A stretch of DNA of 64,000 bases, from positions 17,193 to 81,192 of the forward strand of contig JAIXWS010000013.1 in the NCBI GenBank assembly GCA_027491165.1, written 5' to 3'. The position numbers were made by a program, and so were the translations under genes. This document shows positions 9,120 to 18,990 of the stretch, one piece after another. The notes beneath the pieces are model-generated. The model did not search any database. It had not been told where the DNA came from and saw only the letters and a program-made list of their open reading frames with translations. Origin of the DNA: Sphingobacteriales bacterium. GTDB taxonomy: Bacteria > Bacteroidota > Bacteroidia > Chitinophagales > Chitinophagaceae. Position 1 is the first letter of the stretch. Every line of letters begins with the position of its first letter.

Positions 9120-9881
9120 TTATTTGTCAAGGTAAAAATGAAAAGTGTCTCCACGCAATCCAATGCGTGTTGCTTCTACAGGCAATACATCATTGGGTGC
9201 AATATTGCCTAAGTTTACATTTGCCCCCAGCAATTCCATAAAATAAACTTGCTGTGCCTTTTGTGGTGCTTCCCAAATTATTTTTTGAGCAGGAATTTGG
9301 GTTAATATCTCTTGAACCAATCCTTCGCGCACTTCTCCACTACCCCTATAGATGCCTACATTGCCTGCTTCACGCGCTTCAGCAATCACATATTTAGACC
9401 CCGCACTCAATTCTGAACGCATGAGTTCAATCCATTTGTAAGGGGGTATAATATGAGTAGCATCTTTAGAGCCAACTTCTGAAAACACAGTTACTTCTTT
9501 GGCCAGTCTTTCGATATAATGACATTTGGTGCTTTGATCAATGCTCATGGAGCCATCCGAAACCTCTACATGTTGCAATCCGTATTCTTTAACAATATTG
9601 AGGTAATCTTCGAATTGGCCTCTAATGGCAAATGCTTCAAAAAGGGTGCCCCCAAAATAAACAGGAATATCCTGCTCTTGATAGACTTCAATCTTTGCTT
9701 TTAAATTTGGTGTTACGGCAGCAGTCCCAAATCCTAATTTTACAATGTCAATATACGGTCGGGCAATGGAGATGAAATTTTTTACTTCTTCTATGGACAG
9801 TCCTTTGTCCATGATCATTGTCAATCCGTTGTTGCGAGGTATGCTCGTGCGTTCCGGAATATTCTTGAGTGGAAAATTCAT
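9120..9881 (-). CDS. phosphosulfolactate synthase (ComA-like)
   Basis: TMIMDKGLSIEEVKNFISIARPYIDIVKLGFGTA, VYFGGTLFEAF, VEVSDGSM, IIWEAPQKAQQVYF. Confidence 0.88.
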   Translation of the reverse strand: MNFPLKNIPERTSIPRNNGLTMIMDKGLSIEEVKNFISIARPYIDIVKLGFGTAAVTPNLKAKIEVYQEQDIPVYFGGTLFEAFAIRGQFEDYLNIVKEYGLQHVEVSDGSMSIDQSTKCHYIERLAKEVTVFSEVGSKDATHIIPPYKWIELMRSELSAGSKYVIAEAREAGNVGIYRGSGEVREGLVQEILTQIPAQKIIWEAPQKAQQVYFMELLGANVNLGNIAPNDVLPVEATRIGLRGDTFHFYLDK

Positions 9882-10014
9882 AAATGCAAAACTTGAAATG
9901 TTGAGCCCAAAGGTAAGCCCAATTGACTTATCAATGGGTATTGTTTAGCTATACTTTTTTTGGCAATAAATTATAGGTGCTTTTGCTACCTTAGCAATTA
10001 ATTTGTTTTTAACT

Positions 10015-10308
10015 ATGAAACGTAATGTGCCTATTTTAGGCTTTATTCTTGGGGCAATAGTCCCTTTACTTGGCTTTGCTGTAGTGTACTTGATTTTTAG
10101 AAATCCCAATCAATCGCTAGAAAGCTTTTTTTCGGTGTATTGGGCTAATAATAAAATGTTTGCCAAATTGATGACTTTAAGCATTTTGGCCAACCTTATT
10201 CCATTTGTCTATTGTAATTTCAAACGTTACGATTATGTGTCACGTGGCATTTTTGTTGCTACAATGCTGTATGTAGTGTTTATTGTCTTGCTCATGTTTG
10301 TATGGTAA
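10015..10308 (+). CDS. small conserved membrane protein
   Basis: Hydrophobic 97-aa protein MKRNVPILGFILGAIVPLLGF..., ATG at 10015 (track start 10003 is TTG). Confidence 0.75.
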   Translation: MKRNVPILGFILGAIVPLLGFAVVYLIFRNPNQSLESFFSVYWANNKMFAKLMTLSILANLIPFVYCNFKRYDYVSRGIFVATMLYVVFIVLLMFVW

Positions 10309-10328
10309 TGCTTTAATACATCCTATCC

Positions 10329-11429
10329 TTGAAATATTATATTATAGCAGGCGAGGCCAGTGGCGATTTGCACGGGAGCAATTTAATTAAGGCTCTTCGC
10401 AATCTAGATGCACATGCCCATGTTCGATGCTGGGGTGGAGATAAGATGCAAGCGGCTGGCGCAACATTGGTTAAGCACTATAAAGACTTAGCCTTTATGG
10501 GATTTGTAGAAGTGATCAAACACTTGGGTACCATTTTGGGTAATTTGTCCTTTTGTAAAAAAGATATTTTGGATTACCGTCCTGATGTTTTGGTCTTGAT
10601 TGATTACCCGGGCTTTAATTTACGTATCGCCAAATGGGCAAAACAGCAAGGTATCAAAGTGGTTTATTACATATCCCCACAAGTATGGGCTTGGAAAGAA
10701 AGTCGCGTTCATACGATAAAGTCCTCAGTAGATAAAATGCTGGTTATTCTTCCATTCGAAGTAGATTTTTATAAAAAATGGAAGTTGGATGTTCTGTATA
10801 CAGGGCATCCGCTAATTGAGGTTGTGCAGCAAGAAATAGAGCGTAATCCAATTGTGCCTATCGCTCAAAAGCCAATCATAGCCCTACTGCCCGGTAGTAG
10901 AGAGCAAGAAATCAAAGTGAAGCTTCCGATAATGTTGTCGGTAGTTGATGCTTTCCCAGAATACCAATTTGTTGTGGCACAGGCCCCTTCATTGCCCGAC
11001 GATTTATTATTACACATTATTGGTGATAAGCCCGTTTTATTGGCAAAAGACCAAACGTATAATCTGCTCAAACAAGCCAAAGCAGGCTTGATTACAAGTG
11101 GTACCGCTACCTTAGAAACGGCTTTGTTTGGCTTGCCTCAAGTGGTTTGCTATAAGGGCAATGCCGCTTCTTTTTGGTTGGCCAAAAAACTAGTAAAGGT
11201 CAAATACATTTCATTGGTCAATTTGATTATGGATAAGCCAATTGTTACAGAGCTGATCCAAGACGATTTAAACAAAGAAAACCTCATTGCCGAGCTGCAT
11301 AAAATGTTGACTGAAGGCCCAGTATTAGATTCGATGAAAAAAGAATACAAAGAACTGTGGCACAAGCTGGGCTCAAAACCTGCATCTGCACTAGCTGCAA
11401 GCGAAATATTGCTAATAGCTCAAAATTAA
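10329..11429 (+). CDS. lpxB: lipid-A-disaccharide synthase
   Basis: YYIIAGEASGDLHGSNL, YYISPQVWAWKESR, LLPGSREQEI; TTG start. Confidence 0.96.
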   Translation: MKYYIIAGEASGDLHGSNLIKALRNLDAHAHVRCWGGDKMQAAGATLVKHYKDLAFMGFVEVIKHLGTILGNLSFCKKDILDYRPDVLVLIDYPGFNLRIAKWAKQQGIKVVYYISPQVWAWKESRVHTIKSSVDKMLVILPFEVDFYKKWKLDVLYTGHPLIEVVQQEIERNPIVPIAQKPIIALLPGSREQEIKVKLPIMLSVVDAFPEYQFVVAQAPSLPDDLLLHIIGDKPVLLAKDQTYNLLKQAKAGLITSGTATLETALFGLPQVVCYKGNAASFWLAKKLVKVKYISLVNLIMDKPIVTELIQDDLNKENLIAELHKMLTEGPVLDSMKKEYKELWHKLGSKPASALAASEILLIAQN

Positions 11430-11441
11430 ATAGGATCTCTG

Positions 11442-12506
11442 ATGAGCAAATTGTTTTCCCCCTTTACCTTAAAAAGTATCACGTTTAAAAACAGGATTGT
11501 GGTATCACCCATGTGCATGTATTCCTGCATTGATGGTTTTGCTACTAATTTTCATTTGGTGCATTTGGGCACACGTGCGATGGGTGGCGCGGCTCTTATC
11601 ATTCAAGAAGCCACCGCCGTATTGCCGGAAGGGCGCATTAGTTATGCCGATATGGGCATCTGGAAAGATGAGCATATTGAAAAGTTAAGAGAGATGAATC
11701 AATTTATTCATCAACAAGGTTCGGTAGCAGGGATACAATTAGCTCATGCTGGACGCAAAGCCAGTGCAGAAACTGCTTGGAACGGCGGTCGTCAAATACA
11801 GGAGGGCGAAAATTCTTGGTTGCCTGTTGCGCCCTCGCCAATTCCTTTTCATGAAAAAGATAGAACCCCGAAAGAATTATCCTGCGAGGAGATAAAATTA
11901 ATCGTTCAAGCATTTAAAGATGCTGCAAAACGCTCTCTGCAAGCGGGTTTCAAAGTGTTGGAAATACATGCGGCACATGGATATTTAATCCATGAATTTT
12001 ATTCGCCTCTCAGCAATTTCAGAACGGATGAGTATGGGGGTAGTTTTGATAATCGCATTCGTTTTTTGTTAGACATTATTGACGCGGTGCAAACAGAATG
12101 GCCTAATGATCTTCCTTTATTGGTACGCATTTCTGCAACAGATTGGGTAGAGGGCGGATGGACTATTGAAGATTCTGTAAGCTTATCTATGATATTAAAA
12201 GAAAGAGGTGTCGATTTAATTGACGTGTCTAGTGCAGCTAATATTCCTAAAGCGCCCATTCCTGTTGCGCCTAATTACCAAGTGCCGCTTGCGGCCCAAA
12301 TCAAGCAAGAAGCCAATATGCCAACAGCTGCTGTGGGTTTGATTACCGGGGCACAGCAAGCCGAAGATATTCTACAAAACAATGAAGCAGATCTAATATT
12401 CATGGGCAGAGAATTATTGCGGAATCCTTACTTTCCTTTGCAAGCTGCCAAACAGCTGGGAGCGGATATCGCCTGGCCAAAACAATATGATCGCTCGAAA
12501 ATTTAA
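11442..12506 (+). CDS. NADH:flavin oxidoreductase / Old Yellow Enzyme, YqjM-like
   Basis: [54 protein letters not shown]. Confidence 0.95.
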   Translation: MSKLFSPFTLKSITFKNRIVVSPMCMYSCIDGFATNFHLVHLGTRAMGGAALIIQEATAVLPEGRISYADMGIWKDEHIEKLREMNQFIHQQGSVAGIQLAHAGRKASAETAWNGGRQIQEGENSWLPVAPSPIPFHEKDRTPKELSCEEIKLIVQAFKDAAKRSLQAGFKVLEIHAAHGYLIHEFYSPLSNFRTDEYGGSFDNRIRFLLDIIDAVQTEWPNDLPLLVRISATDWVEGGWTIEDSVSLSMILKERGVDLIDVSSAANIPKAPIPVAPNYQVPLAAQIKQEANMPTAAVGLITGAQQAEDILQNNEADLIFMGRELLRNPYFPLQAAKQLGADIAWPKQYDRSKI

Positions 12507-12521
12507 TAATCATCTATCGAT

Positions 12522-13058
12522 ATGAAAGCGTTGCGTTTTTTTTGGGTTTTTGTTTTCGCCTCCTGTTCGTTCGGGTCCTATGCTCAAAAGGTTCAGGCCA
12601 CAGTTACCATGAACAGCAGTTCAGACAAGGTCGGTCAAATCGTTTATCGCAAAGGACAATTATTGCGCATCAAGGATTTTGAAGGGAGCGAAGAAAAAGA
12701 AATGAGGGCAATTGCGATGACCTATTCAGGAGTAAGCCTAAACTACTCTGCTGCAATAAAGGCCGATCAAATTTTTATAAACATCAATCTTTGTCCCACA
12801 TTTGATAAAGAAAAATCTTGGTTTCTAGAGGAGCATAAAAACCAAAGAACTCTTGATCACGAACAGCTGCATTTTGACATCACTGTGATCAATGCCTGTG
12901 CCTTATACAAGGCTTTAAAGGCTTTTTCTTTTAGTTCAAAATTTGAAAAGGAAATAGTTGAATTACAAGCAAAGTATCGGACCCAAAATGAAGCCTTACA
13001 AGACCTTTACGATTCCGAGACCAACAATGGCATCCATAAAGAAAAGCAAGCAGAGTAG
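12522..13058 (+). CDS. DUF922-like secreted protein with HEQLHF motif; possibly amber-truncated
   Basis: Signal peptide, RTLDHEQLHFDITVI, DLYDSETNNGIHKEKQAE then TAG. Confidence 0.75.
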   Translation: MKALRFFWVFVFASCSFGSYAQKVQATVTMNSSSDKVGQIVYRKGQLLRIKDFEGSEEKEMRAIAMTYSGVSLNYSAAIKADQIFININLCPTFDKEKSWFLEEHKNQRTLDHEQLHFDITVINACALYKALKAFSFSSKFEKEIVELQAKYRTQNEALQDLYDSETNNGIHKEKQAE

Positions 13059-13255
13059 TATGAAAAGATAAAAAAGCAGTTGGCAGACTGTAATGATTGT
13101 TACGAATAAGGTACAATTTGCTTTTCAAATCTCTATGCCAAAGGCTACTTCAAATCATAATCCTTGACCATTTGCTGGTCTCATTTGGTATATAATGCTA
13201 TTCAAGCCGCAGCGCAATTGAAGGTAAGTACGTCTTGTATGATTGTCCTGAGGCG

Positions 13256-13292
13256 CTAAAAAAGAATCCCTGCAAAGGGATTGCAGGGATTT
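13256..13292 (-). terminator. hisS terminator
   Basis: AATCCCTGCAA-AGGGA-TTGCAGGGATT with A-run on + strand. Confidence 0.7.
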
Positions 13293-13319
13293 GAAGTGGA
13301 TTTTGATTTTACACTGCGC

Positions 13320-14699
13320 TTAGGATAGTGTTTTGATTAAAACTTCAATGCTGATTTTTGTTTGTGTACCTGCGGCAAAATTTTTGATGCGCACATTTCC
13401 TTGCTCGCGCTCTTCATTTTCAATAATGATGGCAAAGGGAATGCTGCGATTGAAAATGTATTTCATTTGTTTGTCAAACTTAAGCGGCTCGGGGTAAATT
13501 TCTGCAGCGATATTTTGGCTGCGCAATTGCTTTAAAATATTTAAAGCATATAGTTCATTTTCGCCGCCAGTATTGACAATCATCGCTTTTGTGCCTACTC
13601 CTATTTCTGCTGGAAATAAGTGTAATTCTTCCATTACATCATATATCCTGTCAATGCCAAAAGAGACACCTACACCCGAAAGGTCTTTTAAGCCAAATAA
13701 ACCCGTAAGGTCGTCATAGCGGCCACCACCACCAATGCTGCCCATTTTGATGCGTGGATCATTGCAATTCACTTCGACAATAATGCCCGTGTAATAGCTC
13801 AGTCCGCGTGCTAGGGTGAAATCAATTTTCAATGTTGAGTTGTTCCACTCAAGCTTAGCTAATGTGCTGTGGTAGGCAATCGTATCGCGCAATTCTTTGA
13901 TGCCCAATATCCCTTCGCTAATTTCTGTAGCAATAAATTCCTGTTCCAGCCTATCAAGTTCTGTACAATTTATCAAGCGGATAATGTCCTGAATCTGTTT
14001 GTCAGTCAATCCTCTTTCGCTTAATTCTTTCACAACACCTTCTTCGCCCACTTTGTCTAGCTTGTCAATGGCTGTGGTAATGTCTACCAGCTTTTCTTCG
14101 GCACCACAATATTGGGCTATGCCCGTCAACACCTTGCGACTATTGATTCTTACAACAACCTCTGGTACTGCTAATTGAAAAAATGCTTCGCGGTAGATGT
14201 ATAATAATTCGGCTTCGTTGATAAGCGAATTGCTACCTACAATGTCGACATCGCATTGCCAAAACTCGCGATAGCGTCCTTTTTGTGGGCGGTCGGCACG
14301 CCACACGGGTTGCATCTGATAGCGTCGGAAAGGGAATTGCAATTCGCTTTGGTGCATCACTACATAGCGAGCAAAAGGTATGGTGAGGTCGTAGCGAAGC
14401 GCACGCTCAGTGAGGTTGACATCGTTTTTGCCTTGCAATACATTTTCTAGTGCACTACGTGTTTTGTCGTGTTTGTTCGGGTCGTTCAGTCCATTATTCA
14501 GCACCTTGAAAACCAAGCGATCGCCTTCCTCTCCATATTTACCCATAAGGGTTGTGAGGTTTTCCATACTCGGGGTTTCGATGGGCTGAAAGCCACATTG
14601 CTCAAATATATTGCGCAATGTAGCGAGTAAGAATAGGCGTTTGCGCACCACTTCTGGTGTGAGGTCGCGTGTGCCTTGAGGTACAGATGGTTTAGACAT
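13320..14699 (-). CDS. hisS: histidyl-tRNA synthetase
   Basis: PQGTRDLTPE, YDLTIPFARYV, FRRYQMQPVWRADRPQKGRYREFWQCDVDIVG, GGGRYDDL. Confidence 0.97.
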   Translation of the reverse strand: MSKPSVPQGTRDLTPEVVRKRLFLLATLRNIFEQCGFQPIETPSMENLTTLMGKYGEEGDRLVFKVLNNGLNDPNKHDKTRSALENVLQGKNDVNLTERALRYDLTIPFARYVVMHQSELQFPFRRYQMQPVWRADRPQKGRYREFWQCDVDIVGSNSLINEAELLYIYREAFFQLAVPEVVVRINSRKVLTGIAQYCGAEEKLVDITTAIDKLDKVGEEGVVKELSERGLTDKQIQDIIRLINCTELDRLEQEFIATEISEGILGIKELRDTIAYHSTLAKLEWNNSTLKIDFTLARGLSYYTGIIVEVNCNDPRIKMGSIGGGGRYDDLTGLFGLKDLSGVGVSFGIDRIYDVMEELHLFPAEIGVGTKAMIVNTGGENELYALNILKQLRSQNIAAEIYPEPLKFDKQMKYIFNRSIPFAIIIENEEREQGNVRIKNFAAGTQTKISIEVLIKTLS

Positions 14700-14732
14700 A
14701 TGGAGGCAAAAATAGTGCTTAATCTTTGATGA

Positions 14733-15188
14733 TTAATGATACTTGTCAATGATTTTGTGGCAGGTTTTTTCGATAAGTTCATACACGGGTAAATAGCCGC
14801 TTTCATCCCCATACCATGGATCGGGTACTGATTCTGTACTGCCTTCATGGAGCTCACTGAGGAAGAGTTTTACTTTGTGCATGGGTGCATTGGTGCCGCC
14901 TATTTTTTCGATAGCTTGATATACATCTGCGGCCAGAGCATAAATGAGGTCGTACTCTTCAAGATGCCTTGCTAGCAATAATGTGGCTCTTTGCTGGCTG
15001 ATGTCGATGCCCTTTTGTATGCATATTTTTTGGGAGAAAGGATGGGGCGCTTCGCCAATATGGTAGCCGTTGGTACCTGCCGAATCGATTATCCAATCTA
15101 AACTATTCTCTTTTGCCATTTTGCGTAAAACACCCTCTGCAATGGGTGATCGGCAAATATTGCCCAGGCATACCATTAATATTTTCAT
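14733..15188 (-). CDS. low-molecular-weight protein tyrosine phosphatase
   Basis: MVCLGNICRSPIAEGV P-loop and VPDPWYGD. Confidence 0.95.
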   Translation of the reverse strand: MKILMVCLGNICRSPIAEGVLRKMAKENSLDWIIDSAGTNGYHIGEAPHPFSQKICIQKGIDISQQRATLLLARHLEEYDLIYALAADVYQAIEKIGGTNAPMHKVKLFLSELHEGSTESVPDPWYGDESGYLPVYELIEKTCHKIIDKYH

Positions 15189-15369
15189 TGTTTAGAATAT
15201 TTTTCCGAGTGTAAAGTACTTGTTGCTTTTAATTATCCGATGCCTAAGTTATAGAAGCGCTTATCTAGATGAAGGGCTGTTGTGTTCAGTCCATTTTGAG
15301 GCGGAGTAAAAGCCTGTAGCGCGAGCCCGCTGCATGCAACATGTTTTTTATTGGTGGGCCTAGGCCACA

Positions 15370-15401
15370 AAAAAGCACCACAAAACCTTGTGGTGCTTTT
15401 T
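15370..15401 (-). terminator. terminator downstream of redoxin gene
   Basis: AAAAAGCACCACAA-AACC-TTGTGGTGCTTTTT. Confidence 0.75.
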
Positions 15402-15413
15402 GCCTGAATTATT

Positions 15414-16022
15414 TTATTTTTTCCATTTGATGGTGCATCCCACAGCCTTTGTTTCAGTAAGGCTTACCGGGTTTCCTTCTTGGATATTTTTAAGGGCTTG
15501 CTCTACATATTTTTGTTCCGCCAATTGGTAGTTTTCCCAATTGTTGTCTATTGCACCAATATACTCTACACTGTTTTTGCCCTCTGTATTGCGCAACAAA
15601 TATACCTGTGGCGTGCGTGCTGCACCAAATTGTTTCGCTACGGCCTGGGTCTCGTCATAAAGATAAACAAAGGGAAAGCCTTTTTGTTTAGCTCGTTCTT
15701 GCATTTTTTTGTACGAATCTTCGGGCGAGACTTTGGGGTCATTGGAGTTGATGGCCACTACGGGATATCCTTGTAAGGAATAATTGAGGTGTAATTGAAT
15801 AATACGATCTTCGTATGCCCTAGAATAAGGGCAATGGTTACAGGTAAAAACGACAATGTACCCTTTGGCTTTTGGGATGGATGCCAAGGAGACCATTTGC
15901 CCATCAATATTTTTTAGCTCAAAATCTTTGACTTCCGAACCTATCTTATAGCCTTCTTGTGCTATAGAGCTGCATGCAATACTGCATAGGGCGATGATGC
16001 ATCCAATTAGTTTTTTCATCAT
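15414..16022 (-). CDS. exported thioredoxin-family / redoxin protein
   Basis: Signal peptide, VVFTCNHCPYSRAYEDRI. Confidence 0.88.
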   Translation of the reverse strand: MMKKLIGCIIALCSIACSSIAQEGYKIGSEVKDFELKNIDGQMVSLASIPKAKGYIVVFTCNHCPYSRAYEDRIIQLHLNYSLQGYPVVAINSNDPKVSPEDSYKKMQERAKQKGFPFVYLYDETQAVAKQFGAARTPQVYLLRNTEGKNSVEYIGAIDNNWENYQLAEQKYVEQALKNIQEGNPVSLTETKAVGCTIKWKK

Positions 16023-16501
16023 TATCTGTGGTTGATTATATAAGACGCGAGGTCATTTTTAGTGGAAAAATAAGTTTCTTTAAAGCTGAGTTTCCTGCCT
16101 TTTTGGTACAAGAAGGTGGCCGGTATACTGCCCTGCCAAGAGGGTTCTAGCTGGTTAATCCAAATGTTGGGATCGCCGGCATCTAACAAATGAGTTTCCA
16201 TGCTGATTTTCTTTTTGGCCAAGAAGGTATTTACCAGAGCAAGATTATTGATGGCATCTAGGCTCATCAGAATAAACTTAATGGGCTTTCCTTGCAGCTC
16301 TTTGGCTAGCGTTTTGAAGTGTGGTAATTCTTTGACACAGGGGCCACACCATGTTGCCCAAAAATTGACTACATAAACCGTGTCATTATCCTGCACAACC
16401 CGCTCCTGAAATTGCTCGAGCGAAAAGATATCCGCTACAGCATTTTTTTGAGCCGTGGAGCTAAGGCTTATAAACAAAAGCATAAGGAATATGTAACGCA
16501 T
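16022..16501 (-). CDS. TlpA-family thiol-disulfide oxidoreductase
   Basis: VVNFWATWCGPCVKELPHF, signal peptide. Confidence 0.92.
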   Translation of the reverse strand: MRYIFLMLLFISLSSTAQKNAVADIFSLEQFQERVVQDNDTVYVVNFWATWCGPCVKELPHFKTLAKELQGKPIKFILMSLDAINNLALVNTFLAKKKISMETHLLDAGDPNIWINQLEPSWQGSIPATFLYQKGRKLSFKETYFSTKNDLASYIINHR

Positions 16502-16644
16502 AAAGAAGTACTCATTAAGTTCTGACAGTTCAAATATAGCCTACAAACGAAAGCAATTCCTTTTCTAGGGTTTTTTATAAAAAAGAAAGCACTTGGCCTA
16601 AGGTATGGTCGCATTAAACATTATCCATTACTTTTGCTAGAGCT

Positions 16645-16977
16645 ATGGAAGACTTTGAACAACGTTGGATTAATGTTGAATTTTTTATTAGGGAGCGTTT
16701 TGGCAAAAAACCAGACGTAGAGGCTATTTTATACCTTATCGGCATCAACGAGTTGGGCGCATTCCCCGAAGGGAAAAATTTTACAAAAGAACAGAAGCAA
16801 GACTTAATGCACATAGCAGTATGTAAATTGCTGAGTCAAGTAGGCATTTATGTCTTAGATAAGTTTGACGATGAGGGCTGGCCACATTATATCGCCACAG
16901 GAGTAGAAGCGCCAACGACGCTGAAAGAGCAAGAGCAATTATTGCAAGAATGTATCATCCGTTATTTCGAAGCATAA
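16645..16977 (+). CDS. conserved hypothetical protein
   Basis: 110-aa ORF with clear start in a gene-sized gap, compact spacing to the downstream flippase. Confidence 0.7.
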   Translation: MEDFEQRWINVEFFIRERFGKKPDVEAILYLIGINELGAFPEGKNFTKEQKQDLMHIAVCKLLSQVGIYVLDKFDDEGWPHYIATGVEAPTTLKEQEQLLQECIIRYFEA

Positions 16978-16987
16978 GCAATATTCA

Positions 16988-18484
16988 ATGGGGGTAGTAT
17001 TCAGACAATCGGTAAAAACCACCGCAATCACCTTTGCCGGTGCCGCCTTGGGTGCCATAATTGTATTGGTTGCCTCCAATATGATGCCCAAACAAGAGTT
17101 GGGTTTTTCGCGCAACCTTACCAGCCAAACGGTTGTGGCCAGTTTTTTTATGCTCATGGGCGTAAGCAGCACCTTGTTCTTATACTTTCATCGATTCGAT
17201 GCTGAGGCCGAAAAGGAGCGTAGAGCGGTATTCCTCTCCTTGTGTTTTTTGTTGCCATTGGTGGTTTTCGTTCTGTCGATGATTCCCTATTTTTTGTTTC
17301 AAGATTATTTGCTCAACAAGTTTTTTCAAGAAGTGGACAGGCCTTTTATGAAGCGCTATATGATGTGCTTTCCCTTGTATACCTTGTTTTATCTCTATAC
17401 TTCTTTGCTGGAAAATTACATGCTCACCCAGCTCAAGTCGGCAGCTACTAGTTTTGTGCGTGAAGTGTTGTTGAAGGGGCTCAATCTTGCATTGATTCTT
17501 TTATATGGTTTTGGGCAGATTAATTACGATGTGTTTATTTACAGCTTTGTGTTTTCCAATTTATTGGCTGTAGTGATATTGCTTTTGTTGGCCAGCAAAA
17601 ATGACTCTTTCGCATTCTCTACTCAGTGGCACTTATTTAGCAAGGCCGAGTATAAAGAGATATTTAGTTTCTCGGGCTATCATGCTTTAATGAGTGTCAC
17701 ATTTTCCTTGTTTGGTTTTTTGGATGCCATATTATTGGCCTCCCTTAATCCCGATGGGCTCAATGCTGTGCCCGCATATACCAATGCAGTGTTTATTTCT
17801 GGTGTGATGTCTATACCTTACCGTGCGATGAGCGGCATAGCCAGTGCCGATATCAGCAAATCTTTTGCACAAGGCGAGCATGAAAAAGTACGTGATGCCT
17901 ATAGCCGTTCGGCCATCAACATTTTTATGGCCACCATTTTTATGTGTGTATTGATTGTATGCAATTTGCACAATGCAGTCAGCATTATGGGCGAGGGTTA
18001 TGCTAATGTGTTTACCCTTACCTTAATTATGATGATCGGCAAATTGATGGATAGTGGTACTGGACTTAATGATGTTGCCTTGAATATGTCACCCTATTTT
18101 AAACTCAATTTTTATTTTTCGATCGGATTGGTTTTGTTTATGCTCGTCGCTTTCAGGATATTTATACCCCTGTACGGAGTGTATGGCGCAGCTTGGGTGT
18201 TTAGTATTGCACTGCTTATTTATAATGTGCTCAAAACCTTTTTTGTTTGGAAAAAACTCGGCTTACAGCCTTTTTCAAAGGGCACCCTGCGCGCTATTTT
18301 TATGGGTGTAGCCATTACCGCTTTGGTTTTCTTTTTGCCTAAAATTTCCAGTCCTTATATTGATACCCTATTGCGCAGCGGAGTCATTGTTGCGCTCTTT
18401 GTGGGCTTTGTTTATTGGCTGCGCCCCAGTAAAGACATTAGTCATTACATCAACGAAACCCTAAAAAAGAAAAAGTTGTTTTAG
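16988..18484 (+). CDS. Wzx/MATE-like polysaccharide flippase
   Basis: About 12-14 hydrophobic segments, N-terminal FRQSVKTTAITFAGAALGAIIVL. Confidence 0.88.
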   Translation: MGVVFRQSVKTTAITFAGAALGAIIVLVASNMMPKQELGFSRNLTSQTVVASFFMLMGVSSTLFLYFHRFDAEAEKERRAVFLSLCFLLPLVVFVLSMIPYFLFQDYLLNKFFQEVDRPFMKRYMMCFPLYTLFYLYTSLLENYMLTQLKSAATSFVREVLLKGLNLALILLYGFGQINYDVFIYSFVFSNLLAVVILLLLASKNDSFAFSTQWHLFSKAEYKEIFSFSGYHALMSVTFSLFGFLDAILLASLNPDGLNAVPAYTNAVFISGVMSIPYRAMSGIASADISKSFAQGEHEKVRDAYSRSAINIFMATIFMCVLIVCNLHNAVSIMGEGYANVFTLTLIMMIGKLMDSGTGLNDVALNMSPYFKLNFYFSIGLVLFMLVAFRIFIPLYGVYGAAWVFSIALLIYNVLKTFFVWKKLGLQPFSKGTLRAIFMGVAITALVFFLPKISSPYIDTLLRSGVIVALFVGFVYWLRPSKDISHYINETLKKKKLF

Positions 18485-18504
18485 CCTTAGCCAAAACAAC
18501 TTTT
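18471..18504 (+). terminator. terminator stem that includes the flippase stop codon
   Basis: AAAAGTTGTTTT-AGCCTTAGCC-AAAACAACTTTT, 12-bp perfect stem. Confidence 0.65.
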
Positions 18505-18529
18505 AATAAAAGGATTCCTTAGCTATTTC

Positions 18530-18964
18530 CTAGCGCAATCTGTCCACCGATTTCAAGAGGGCTTCGTCTTTGCGAATACCGCTAATGGCTAATAACAAAA
18601 AAACGATGGCCAGTGCTGGAATAATTGGCCCAGGCAAAGCAAAATTATCGTTGGTAGCTGGCGGAACAGCATTTTTGAGCTTCTGAATGTTCATCAGCAT
18701 CACTGCGATAAAACCGGCAGATGCTAAGATGCTTATCCAAGCCATAGCTTTTTGTTGTTGGCGATTTTTAAACATAAAAATGGCGATCAAAGGTAGCAAG
18801 GTCATTGTAGCTGCTAAAATCAACAGCATATATTCACTACGTGCAGCCAATAAAGAGCTGCCCATGGCTCCCTCAACCGTGTAAGCGTACAAGGGGAAAA
18901 TAAATAAGGCACCACTAAAAAAAGAGGCCAGAAAAAACCATATAGATTGAATGCGTTGTATCAT
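18530..18964 (-). CDS. DUF4293-like membrane protein
   Basis: MIQRIQSIWFFLASFFSGALF..., 4 TM, typical of this Bacteroidota family. Confidence 0.8.
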   Translation of the reverse strand: MIQRIQSIWFFLASFFSGALFIFPLYAYTVEGAMGSSLLAARSEYMLLILAATMTLLPLIAIFMFKNRQQQKAMAWISILASAGFIAVMLMNIQKLKNAVPPATNDNFALPGPIIPALAIVFLLLAISGIRKDEALLKSVDRLR

Positions 18965-18990
18965 GTCTATTTTGTTGTAAAGTTCAAAGA

